Positions 1-7,188 of a stretch of 64,000 nucleotides of DNA are shown piece after piece (the first letter of the stretch is position 1; each line of letters begins with the position of its first letter). Source of the DNA: Sediminicola sp035798135. Its GTDB lineage: Bacteria; Bacteroidota; Bacteroidia; Flavobacteriales; Flavobacteriaceae. The notes under the pieces were generated by a model. The model was not told the origin of the DNA and searched no databases. It worked only from the letters and a program-made list of their open reading frames with translations. The stretch spans positions 186,001 to 250,000 of the forward strand of contig JAPFBR010000001.1 of assembly GCA_035798135.1 (NCBI GenBank). The letters run 5' to 3'. Made by a program: the position numbers and the translations under genes.

Positions 1-1
1 T

Positions 2-685
2 GGCCCTTTTAGATGGGTGTGTACCTCCGGGGATGCTGCAGATTTGAGAAGGACAGATGCAATTGCTTTACAGGTTATGGAGGACATAAAGGTCAATGCC
101 CCATCAGAAATCCAACAGCAGATGGCCGATAATATAAAGTGGATTCGTGAAGCCGAATCCAATAAACTGGTAGTAGGGTCACAAGCACGTATCCTGTATG
201 CAGATGCCGAAGGAAGGGCCAAAATTGCAGAAGCATTTAATCAGGCCATAAAATCAAAAACAATTACCGCCCCTATTGTTTTGGGCAGGGACCATCATGA
301 TGTTAGCGGTACAGACTCACCCTTTAGGGAGACAAGTAATATATATGATGGCAGTAAGTTTACGGCCGATATGGCCATCCATAATGTGATAGGGGATAGT
401 TTTAGGGGAGCTACCTGGGTCTCCATCCACAATGGCGGTGGTGTTGGTTGGGGAGAGGTCATCAATGGCGGCTTTGGCATGGTGCTGGATGGCTCTGAAG
501 AAGCGTCCAGAAAATTAAAAAATATGCTCTTTTATGATGTGAACAACGGTATTTCAAGGAGAAGCTGGGCAAGGAATAAGGAAGCTTTATTTGCAATACA
601 ACGGGAGATGGACAGAACCCCGGAACTAAAGGTTACATTGCCTAATATTGTAGAAGACCTACTTTTAGACCGATTATTTGATTAA
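2..685 (+). CDS. hutU: Urocanate hydratase, C-terminal part (5' end outside window)
   Basis: Converts urocanate to imidazolonepropionate, the second step of cytosolic histidine degradation. The frame is open from base 2, so the gene begins upstream of the window and about 228 C-terminal residues are visible. The start of the visible part reads GPFRWVCTSGDAADL, which is strongly conserved in urocanases, as are LGRDHHDVSGTDSP and the glycine-rich SIHNGGGVGWGEVINGG near the NAD-binding part of the family. The stop is 3 bp before hutG, so the two are almost certainly co-transcribed. The GTG at 17 is an internal codon, not a start. Confidence 0.95.
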   Translation, partial: GPFRWVCTSGDAADLRRTDAIALQVMEDIKVNAPSEIQQQMADNIKWIREAESNKLVVGSQARILYADAEGRAKIAEAFNQAIKSKTITAPIVLGRDHHDVSGTDSPFRETSNIYDGSKFTADMAIHNVIGDSFRGATWVSIHNGGGVGWGEVINGGFGMVLDGSEEASRKLKNMLFYDVNNGISRRSWARNKEALFAIQREMDRTPELKVTLPNIVEDLLLDRLFD

Positions 686-688
686 GTT

Positions 689-1675
689 ATGAATCGATAC
701 CAAACCACAGATCAAGAAATCTGGGCCGGACGTGAGTCGGACCAAAACCTTTATCTCTATCAAAAGGTAAAATTCCTCAACATGCAATCGCTGGCAAAAG
801 GACAGGTACAAAAGTCGGACATTGTCCTTTTAGGATACGCCTGTGACGAAGGGGTAAAAAGAAACCAGGGAAGAATTGGTGCGCGTTTAGGTCCGGATGC
901 CATAAGAAAACAATTGGGAAAACAACCTGAACATTTATCGGAAAACCTTTCCGTTTTTGATACGGGCACTATAGATTGTAATGATGGGGATTTGGAAAAT
1001 TCACAACACCAATTGACGGAATCCGTACAAAAATTATTGGCTATGAATGCATTTCCCATCCTTCTAGGGGGAGGCCACGACATAGCCTATGCCCATTATA
1101 ATGGTATTAAGGAACATTTGAAAACCTTAGGGGGCAATAAAACCATTGGCATTATTAATTTTGACGCCCATTTTGATCTACGCTCCGATGTGGATGGAGC
1201 CAATTCTGGCACGCCTTTTTATCAGATTGCCAGGGATTGTGAAGAAGAGGGTACGGCATTCCGTTACATGTGCCTGGGTGTGAGAAAGGATGCCAATAGT
1301 AAAGCTCTCTTTGAAACCGCCGAAAACCAAGAAGTCACCTTTGTGGAAAACGAGCATTTTAGCATGCACTATTTGGCCCATGACCTTAAAATCATCCAGC
1401 ATTTTATAAAAGAGGTGGATGTTATTTATACGACCATAGATTTAGACGGGTTTTCATCGGCCTATGCTCCAGGGGTAAGTGCCCCATCCCCCATGGGTTT
1501 TGCACCGGATATCGTTATGGAGGTATTGAAAATAATTATTGACTCCAAGAAATTAATAAGCTTGGATGTAGCTGAGCTAAATCCAAGCTTTGATAGGGAT
1601 CACCAAACAGCCAAATTGGCTGCTGGATTAATTCATTTTATAATGCATCAATTTAACTACTCCAACCAAGACTGA
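689..1675 (+). CDS. hutG: Formimidoylglutamase (arginase/agmatinase family)
   Basis: Hydrolyses N-formimidoyl-glutamate to glutamate and formamide, the last step of the Hut pathway. The 328-residue product has the complete binuclear Mn set of the arginase fold: GGGHD near residue 130, NFDAHFDLR near 157-165 and TIDLDGF near 250. It begins 3 bp after hutU, which supports hutG over agmatinase or arginase. The 3' end overlaps the convergent hmgA by 19 bp with no terminator between them. hutH and hutI are not in the window and may lie upstream. Confidence 0.93.
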   Translation: MNRYQTTDQEIWAGRESDQNLYLYQKVKFLNMQSLAKGQVQKSDIVLLGYACDEGVKRNQGRIGARLGPDAIRKQLGKQPEHLSENLSVFDTGTIDCNDGDLENSQHQLTESVQKLLAMNAFPILLGGGHDIAYAHYNGIKEHLKTLGGNKTIGIINFDAHFDLRSDVDGANSGTPFYQIARDCEEEGTAFRYMCLGVRKDANSKALFETAENQEVTFVENEHFSMHYLAHDLKIIQHFIKEVDVIYTTIDLDGFSSAYAPGVSAPSPMGFAPDIVMEVLKIIIDSKKLISLDVAELNPSFDRDHQTAKLAAGLIHFIMHQFNYSNQD

Positions 1676-2814
1676 TAATAGGTTCCATCGTCTATGTCCA
1701 ATGCGGTTTGTGTAAGCTGCAGTGGTTTAAAGGTATCTATCATTACTGCCAATTCCTCAGTTTTTGTATGGCCAATGCTTCGTTCATAAGCTCCGGGGTG
1801 CGGACCATGTGGAATCCCTGCCGGATGTAGGGAAATATACCCTTTGTCAATATTGTTTCTGCTCATAAAGTCTCCATCCACATAATAAAGTACCTCATCG
1901 GAATCTATATTACTGTGATTATAAGGTGCCGGAATGGATTGCGGATGGTAATCGTACATTCTTGGGCAGAAAGAGCAGACCACAAAAGCGCTGGTCTCAA
2001 AAGTCTGGTGTACTGGTGGCGGTTGGTGTACCCTACCCGTTATGGGTTCAAAATCATGAATAGAAAATGCATAAGGGTAATTATACCCATCCCAACCAAC
2101 CACATCAAAAGGATGTGAGGCATAGGTCAAATGATGCAACTGCCCTTGTTTTTTTACCTTGATAACGAAATCGCCCAATTTGTCTTGAGCTTTTAAATCT
2201 TGTGGCAATTTAAAATCGCGTTCACAAAAAGGAGAATGTTCCAAATGTTGGCCAAACCAGTTTCTATATCGTTTTGGAGTATAAATGGGATGAAATGATT
2301 CCGCAATTAATAACCGGTTATCCTCAGTATCAAATGTTATCTGATAGATCATCCCTCTGGGGATAATGATATAATCGCCATATTCAAATGGGATATCACC
2401 CAACATGGTCTTTAAAGTCCCTGTACCTTTATGGATAAAAAGCATCTCATCGGCATCCGTATTCTTATAAAAATAATCGGTCATGGACTTTTTTGGAGCA
2501 GCGAGACCTACATGCACATCGTTGTTAAAGAGCACAATTTTCCTGCTTTCCAAAAAGTCATTTTCTGGCCGCACTTCAAATCCTTTTAACAATCTGGATT
2601 TTATATTGTGTTCCACTGCAGCCTTGGGTCTCATATCAACGCTCTTGCCCACCTCCTTTACCATGGTTGGCCTGTGCAAATGGTACATGAGGGACGACAT
2701 TCCATCAAATCCTATGGTCCCAAATAGTTGTTCATAATGCAAGGTGCCATCTTCCTTTTTAAAAATGGTGTGTCTTTTATGGGGTATTTTTCCTAATTTA
2801 TGATAAAGTGGCAT
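1657..2814 (-). CDS. hmgA: Homogentisate 1,2-dioxygenase
   Basis: Opens the ring of homogentisate to maleylacetoacetate in tyrosine and phenylalanine degradation; a cytosolic Fe(II) cupin enzyme. The 385-residue protein has the family N-terminus (PHKRHTIF, LFGTIGFDGMSSLMYH), a cupin core with IHKGTGTLKTMLGDI around 155-170, and the C-terminal metal-site segment HPAGIPHGPHPGAYE around 335-350. It is shorter than the roughly 430-residue proteobacterial and human enzymes. It overlaps hutG tail to tail. No other tyrosine-pathway gene is adjacent, so it is probably transcribed alone. Confidence 0.92.
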   Translation of the reverse strand: MPLYHKLGKIPHKRHTIFKKEDGTLHYEQLFGTIGFDGMSSLMYHLHRPTMVKEVGKSVDMRPKAAVEHNIKSRLLKGFEVRPENDFLESRKIVLFNNDVHVGLAAPKKSMTDYFYKNTDADEMLFIHKGTGTLKTMLGDIPFEYGDYIIIPRGMIYQITFDTEDNRLLIAESFHPIYTPKRYRNWFGQHLEHSPFCERDFKLPQDLKAQDKLGDFVIKVKKQGQLHHLTYASHPFDVVGWDGYNYPYAFSIHDFEPITGRVHQPPPVHQTFETSAFVVCSFCPRMYDYHPQSIPAPYNHSNIDSDEVLYYVDGDFMSRNNIDKGYISLHPAGIPHGPHPGAYERSIGHTKTEELAVMIDTFKPLQLTQTALDIDDGTYYQSWLE

Positions 2815-3101
2815 GTAATTTTTCTTTATTATATCCTCAGTAAAAATACGATAAAATAAAGATTTTGTAAAATATTAAACCCCTAATGAATGATATTTAA
2901 AGGAACTGCAATTATGGGGAGCAGGCATTATCCTGAAACAAAAAAAGCCTCCCATATAGGAAAGCCTTTCATTGGTTGGACCGAACAACAATTCGGTTAC
3001 CACAACCTTGGTCTCAATTGAGACACAACACAACTTAGCAAAGATAAGAAAGGAATTTAAAATGACCGCTATACCTTAAATCAAATTTAAGCATGCAACC
3101 C
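2815..3101. other. 287-bp intergenic region between hmgA and ndh
   Basis: No credible ORF. The right half holds a cluster of inverted repeats and a T tract on the minus strand, annotated separately as a candidate structured RNA. The left part (2815-2938) is A+T-rich and should contain the hmgA promoter, but I see no convincing TAnnTTTG box there. Confidence 0.6.
2940..3032 (-). ncRNA. Candidate structured small RNA or ndh 3' UTR element
   Basis: Read on the minus strand, a perfect -7 box TATCTTTG (plus 3039-3046) is followed by three hairpins. The first is the 14-bp palindrome GTCTCAATTGAGAC (3011-3024). The second is a nested stem: outer GGTTG/CAACC (2974-2978 with 3003-3007) and inner ACCGAA/TTCGGT (2980-2985 with 2992-2997). 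The third is an imperfect stem ending in seven T residues (2940-2969), like an intrinsic terminator. Start and end are estimates. No clear -33 element is visible, so it could instead be the structured 3' end of the ndh mRNA. I cannot assign an RNA family. Confidence 0.45.
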
Positions 3102-4388
3102 TTATTTTGACTGTTTTTTATTAGAATATGGTCTTACTATCAAGCGAGCTGCCTTATCATAATTAATATAGTTATACGCCCAATTGAAAAAGACGATCAC
3201 CCTGTTTCTGAAGCCAACCAAAGCCATAAGATGAACAAACATCCAAATGAACCATGCCAAAAATCCACCGAACCGTAATTTATGTAGATCCACCACTGCC
3301 TTATTGCGCCCCACTGTGGCCATGCTTCCCTTATCAAGGTATGAAAATGGTTCCATGGGCTTCCCAGCTAAAAGGCGATCAAAGTTTTTGGCCAAATGTT
3401 CCCCCTGTTGAATGGCAGGTTGAGCCACTTGAGGGTGCCCTTTTGGGTATTCAACCGATGACATCGAAGCAATATCACCTATGGCATAAATATGTTCATA
3501 GCCTTCTATCTGGTTAAAAGTGTTTACCTTATACCTGTTTGCCTTTTCCACCAGTTTATCATTGGAAAAACCATCCAAAGCCGCTCCGGTAACGCCAGCG
3601 GTCCAAATAAAATTTTTAGTTTTCATTACCTCTCCGTTTCCCAAAGTCATGTTCTCCCCATCATAATTCTTAACAATGGTCTTTAAATGGATACTTACTC
3701 CCAATTCCTTTAAAAACTTGGTAGCTTTCTCTGACGCCTCCACACTCATTGGTGGTAATATTCTGTCGGCACCTTCAAACAAATGAATCTCCATATGTTC
3801 TACATTTAGGTGCTGATAATCCTTTGGGAACACGTTTCTTTTGAGCTCTGCAAACGCCCCGGAGAGCTCCACCCCCGTTGGTCCTCCCCCAACAATGCAA
3901 AAATTCATCAACATTTTTCGTTCCTCTTCCGTCACTGCATCATCTGCCTTTTCAAAATTCTGTAACATCAAACTACGAATGTTTAGGGCTTGGGGAACAT
4001 TTTTCATGGGCATGGCATGCTCTTGGATACTGGTATTTCCAAAAAAATTGGTTTTGGTGCCTGTGGCAATCACCAAGTAATCAAAAGCCAGACAACCAAT
4101 ATCGGTAACAACTTCCCTTGCCTCTACATTAATTTTTTGTACGGTAGCCAATCGAAAATAAAAATTGTTGAGATGCCTTAATATTTTACGGATCGGATAA
4201 GCTATGGAATCCGGTTCCAGGCCGCTTGTAGACACTTGGTACAAAAGCGGTTGAAAAGTATGGTAGTTGTGCTTGTCGATGACCACAACCTGCATATCCA
4301 AATGTTTAAGTCTTTTGGCCAAGGATATTCCTCCAAATCCAGCACCAATAATCACAACTCTTTTTTTACCTATATCCGGTAGGTTCAT
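3102..4388 (-). CDS. ndh: Type II NADH dehydrogenase (NAD(P)/FAD-dependent oxidoreductase)
   Basis: A single-subunit, non-proton-pumping enzyme that passes electrons from NADH to the quinone pool on the inner face of the membrane. The 428-residue protein has an FAD Rossmann motif GAGFGG at residues 15-20, an NADH-binding motif IVGGGPTGVE near 165-175, and the family segment YHTFQPLLYQVSTSGLEP near 42-60. The C-terminus (about 375-420) is hydrophobic and basic, like the membrane-attachment helices of NDH-2 proteins. It is alone in its orientation. It would feed the cbb3 oxidase encoded nearby, but no shared regulation is visible. Confidence 0.88.
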   Translation of the reverse strand: MNLPDIGKKRVVIIGAGFGGISLAKRLKHLDMQVVVIDKHNYHTFQPLLYQVSTSGLEPDSIAYPIRKILRHLNNFYFRLATVQKINVEAREVVTDIGCLAFDYLVIATGTKTNFFGNTSIQEHAMPMKNVPQALNIRSLMLQNFEKADDAVTEEERKMLMNFCIVGGGPTGVELSGAFAELKRNVFPKDYQHLNVEHMEIHLFEGADRILPPMSVEASEKATKFLKELGVSIHLKTIVKNYDGENMTLGNGEVMKTKNFIWTAGVTGAALDGFSNDKLVEKANRYKVNTFNQIEGYEHIYAIGDIASMSSVEYPKGHPQVAQPAIQQGEHLAKNFDRLLAGKPMEPFSYLDKGSMATVGRNKAVVDLHKLRFGGFLAWFIWMFVHLMALVGFRNRVIVFFNWAYNYINYDKAARLIVRPYSNKKQSK

Positions 4389-4604
4389 AGCTTCAATTTA
4401 CTGGTAAAATTACTCAATCTTAAACAGATAGCTAGATAACACATGACTATTTTTATAGGTATACCTATCCGATGAACAGCGGATAAAATAGGCAAGAAAA
4501 GGGCAAATAGTAACTTGACGAGATATGTGACGGCTTGTCGTATAATGAATAAAAAAGAATATATTCTCAATACATTTGTAAGGATGAACCTACAGACCTA
4601 CCGT

Positions 4605-5810
4605 ATGCTGAAACATTCCCAAATCCCAGTCCTTTGTTGTTCCCTATTCATTGCAACACTTATTTCATGTTCAAGTGAGCGTATTGAAATTATAGAAGAA
4701 CTTCAAATAGAAGAATTTGATACTGAAACATTTACGGTTGTAAATCCGGAAAAAGAAGAAATTCCCAATGAAGTTTGGACAGAAACTTCCAACTGGTTGG
4801 GGAAAATGCAATTGTCCAATGGCTTATTGGAAAGTACCGAAAATGGGGATTTCGTTTCCTTATACGACAATGCCTTATCGGCTCTAGTATTTACGGCTAT
4901 GGAAAAATACGATAAAGCAGAGGCCATCTTTGATTATTTTGACGGGCAAATCGAAAATGAACTCTTACATGGAAATGGAGGGTTTTATGCCACTAGAAAC
5001 AAACAAGGGGATCATGATGATAGGATATGGATGGGAGACAATGCTTGGTTGCTTATTGCATTAAACAACTACCACGAAGCAACTGGCTCAAATAAATATG
5101 ATCGCTTGTCACAAGAGCTGGAATTATGGTTACGCTCCTTACAAGATGTAGATGGTGGACTGTTCGGTGGACAAAATGTGGACGGAACAAGTATACATAA
5201 AATCACCGAGGGCATTGTTACGGCATTCAACGCCGTAAAAGGATATGACGATTTTCACAAGAACATTCTTCTTTATCTTAAAAATGAACGTTGGGATTCC
5301 AATGAGCAGTTGTTGGTAGCCTGGCCAGAGAATCCCACTTACAAATATGCTTTGGACTTACATTCTCTGGGGTTCAATATTTTTGAAAATTTTCCCACTA
5401 CAGTCCTTGCCGCAGCAGATAGATATAAAAATACTCAAACCTCTACGTTGACCGGGGAAGATATCATAGGGTATTGTTTTGATGAAGACCAAGATGTGAT
5501 ATGGTTGGAAGGAACAGCACAAATGGCAGTGGCATTCCAAAATGCAGGCATGGAAAGTGAAGCAAATTTGCTGCTGGAACAATTGGAAAAAACATTTATT
5601 AAAAGTACTACCTTGGTAAATGCCAAAGGAATTCCCTACACTTCTAATTTTGGTACTACGTATGGATCCAATGAACTTTGGGATCATACCGATATTACTT
5701 CAACCATATCGTCCAGTGCATGGTACCTTTTTGCTAAATTAAAATTCAGCCCATTGGCATTGGGTAAAAATAAATCTATCCCATCCCAGGATAAGTTCTG
5801 GAACCAATAA
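4605..5810 (+). CDS. Lipoprotein with (alpha/alpha)-toroid fold, six-hairpin glycosidase-like
   Basis: The 401-residue product has a lipoprotein signal: a hydrophobic stretch ending LISC followed by SS, so the mature protein should be lipidated in the envelope. The body has repeated helical-hairpin signatures (YDNALSALVFTAMEKY, GDNAWLLIALNNYHEATG, ITEGIVTAFNAV, WLEGTAQMAVAFQNAG) and WG-like Gly/Asp turns typical of six-hairpin glycoside hydrolases or related lyases. The exact substrate cannot be read. I chose ATG 4605 because a TACATTTG -7-like box at 4571-4578 would put transcription start near 4584; ATG 4584 in the same frame is an alternative. Confidence 0.6.
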   Translation: MLKHSQIPVLCCSLFIATLISCSSERIEIIEELQIEEFDTETFTVVNPEKEEIPNEVWTETSNWLGKMQLSNGLLESTENGDFVSLYDNALSALVFTAMEKYDKAEAIFDYFDGQIENELLHGNGGFYATRNKQGDHDDRIWMGDNAWLLIALNNYHEATGSNKYDRLSQELELWLRSLQDVDGGLFGGQNVDGTSIHKITEGIVTAFNAVKGYDDFHKNILLYLKNERWDSNEQLLVAWPENPTYKYALDLHSLGFNIFENFPTTVLAAADRYKNTQTSTLTGEDIIGYCFDEDQDVIWLEGTAQMAVAFQNAGMESEANLLLEQLEKTFIKSTTLVNAKGIPYTSNFGTTYGSNELWDHTDITSTISSSAWYLFAKLKFSPLALGKNKSIPSQDKFWNQ

Positions 5811-5877
5811 ACCATTGTAGATTTATCACTTTGTTAACACCACAAACAATTGATATGTAGTACCTTAAATATAAAAA

Positions 5878-6108
5878 ATGAAGGTTTCTACAATGGGCAT
5901 GGTGGCTATAACAACCCTTGTCCTAATATTTTTAACGGTTTTGGTAGCTATGGATTTCCCCTTTAATTGGGTGTTCTATATTACAGTGCTGGGCCAAGCT
6001 CTGCTCATATATATGGTGTATAGGGTTTTGGTGGATGATTATAAAACCGAGAAGACATTTGAGGATTTCTATGAGGACCATCCCATAGGAAAACGGCCTA
6101 AATGGTAA
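5878..6108 (+). CDS. Small two-helix membrane protein
   Basis: A 76-residue protein with two predicted membrane helices (about residues 6-25 and 30-50) and an acidic cytosolic tail (EKTFEDFYEDHP). I do not recognise a named family; the composition and location resemble small conserved hypothetical proteins of Flavobacteriaceae. It overlaps the convergent usp gene by 11 bp. Nothing in the sequence indicates a function. Confidence 0.6.
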   Translation: MKVSTMGMVAITTLVLIFLTVLVAMDFPFNWVFYITVLGQALLIYMVYRVLVDDYKTEKTFEDFYEDHPIGKRPKW

Positions 6109-7000
6109 AATGTATTTCTGAATGTTTTTTAGACCCGGAAGAAGTTCCCATTCCCAATTCGGGAATAACAAGCAACGGTATATTTGAGTGAAAAACCAAA
6201 CGATTGACAATGGGCTCCTTGGTTAAATTTTCCATAAGGCTGTGTTGGTAATTTAGCATCGCCAATAAATGTATATCCAAATCCTCCGAAAAGGCCTCCA
6301 AGGTTTTAGAAACGGAGTTCAATTCCGTAACGGTATGTATACTATGTTCCACTCCATTTAAATATTTACAAAGCATATTTAAATTGAATTGTTGAATTTC
6401 CGTGAGCTCCCTTATTTTATATTGCACATGGACTATGCGAATGGTAGCCTTAAAAGTTTTTGCCATTTCCACAAGGGGGAGTAACTCCGAAATGGTATAG
6501 AACCGATTGAAATCTGTAGCAAATGCAATTTCGGAAAGGGCAGAAAAATGAAAATCTGTGGGAATGGCAAGCACCGGGCAATTTTTTACACTTTTAATGA
6601 TTTGGACAGTATTACTGCCCATAAATACCTCTTCCAGTCCAGTAGCACCTTTTGCCCCAGTAACTATTAGATCTATTTTTTCACGATTGACAATCTCTTT
6701 AATTGCCGCAACCAATACATTAAAGGAGGAAATGGTCTTGAAACCATGGTTGGGATATTTAATTGATTCGTTTATTTGCTCCACAATCCTATTTAATCCA
6801 TTCTCTGAATTGGATTTGATTACGTCTTCCAAGTTATGGCCTTCAAGAGCCTCTGCCATAAAACTACCGGAGGCCTTTGCAGGTGTATATGTATTCAACA
6901 AATAAAATACACAATCCACATCCTTATATAATTCAATAGCGTATTTAGCCGCATTCCATGCGTCTTCAGAAAAATCTGTAGCTATCAATATATTCTTCAA
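6098..7000 (-). CDS. Universal stress protein, tandem UspA domains
   Basis: A cytosolic 300-residue protein with two UspA domains. The first begins MKNILIATDFSEDAWNAAKY and carries the nucleotide-loop pattern VTGAKGATGLEEVFMGSN near 117-134. The second starts near 155 (IAFATDF) and lacks a clear glycine-rich ATP loop, so it may be degenerate. It diverges from ccoI across a 188-bp region that contains its own TGA-N6-TCA/TAnnTTTG promoter (7048-7090), which predicts induction by a CRP/FNR-type activator under low oxygen. Confidence 0.88.
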   Translation of the reverse strand: MKNILIATDFSEDAWNAAKYAIELYKDVDCVFYLLNTYTPAKASGSFMAEALEGHNLEDVIKSNSENGLNRIVEQINESIKYPNHGFKTISSFNVLVAAIKEIVNREKIDLIVTGAKGATGLEEVFMGSNTVQIIKSVKNCPVLAIPTDFHFSALSEIAFATDFNRFYTISELLPLVEMAKTFKATIRIVHVQYKIRELTEIQQFNLNMLCKYLNGVEHSIHTVTELNSVSKTLEAFSEDLDIHLLAMLNYQHSLMENLTKEPIVNRLVFHSNIPLLVIPELGMGTSSGSKKHSEIHFTI

Positions 7001-7047
7001 ACCCTTAATATTTAAATTCCTTATCTACCAGTATCATACGGATAGAT

Positions 7048-7090
7048 CAAAATTAAAGGAAGACTAAAGTGGAAACTATGACTTTAATCA
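7048..7090 (-). promoter_or_regulatory. CRP/FNR-type class II promoter of the first usp gene
   Basis: The dyad TGACTTTAATCA lies at 7079-7090. Read on the minus strand it is followed, 35 bp from its first base, by an exact -7 box TAATTTTG (plus 7048-7055). The predicted transcription start near 7043 puts the dyad centre at about -41.5. The layout is the same at ccoI, ccoS, the 58-residue ORF and hemN. Confidence 0.7.
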
Positions 7091-7122
7091 GGTTTGTAAA
7101 AAGCAAATAAACATTATAAAAC

Positions 7123-7165
7123 TGATCGATGTCATATTTTAAAAGTATGTAGGACTTCAATTTTG
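7123..7165 (+). promoter_or_regulatory. CRP/FNR-type class II promoter of ccoI
   Basis: The dyad TGATCGATGTCA is at 7123-7134, and a -7-like box CAATTTTG (one mismatch to TAnnTTTG) is at 7158-7165, starting 35 bp after the dyad. The predicted start is near 7170. The context AAACTGATnnATGTCAT is shared almost letter for letter with the ccoS promoter. Confidence 0.72.
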
Positions 7166-7188
7166 TGCCGGGTAAAACGAGCAGAAAT

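Noticed and set aside
4385..4570. 61-residue minus-strand ORF overlapping the ndh start
   Set aside because: It has no recognisable domain, is hydrophobic only by virtue of A+T-rich codons, and its 3' end runs into the ndh gene start. No promoter supports it.
7165..7188. GTG start for ccoI giving 8 extra residues
   Set aside because: The GTG falls in the predicted -7 box and upstream of the likely transcription start; ATG 7189 gives the usual MxxxKCYHCG beginning.
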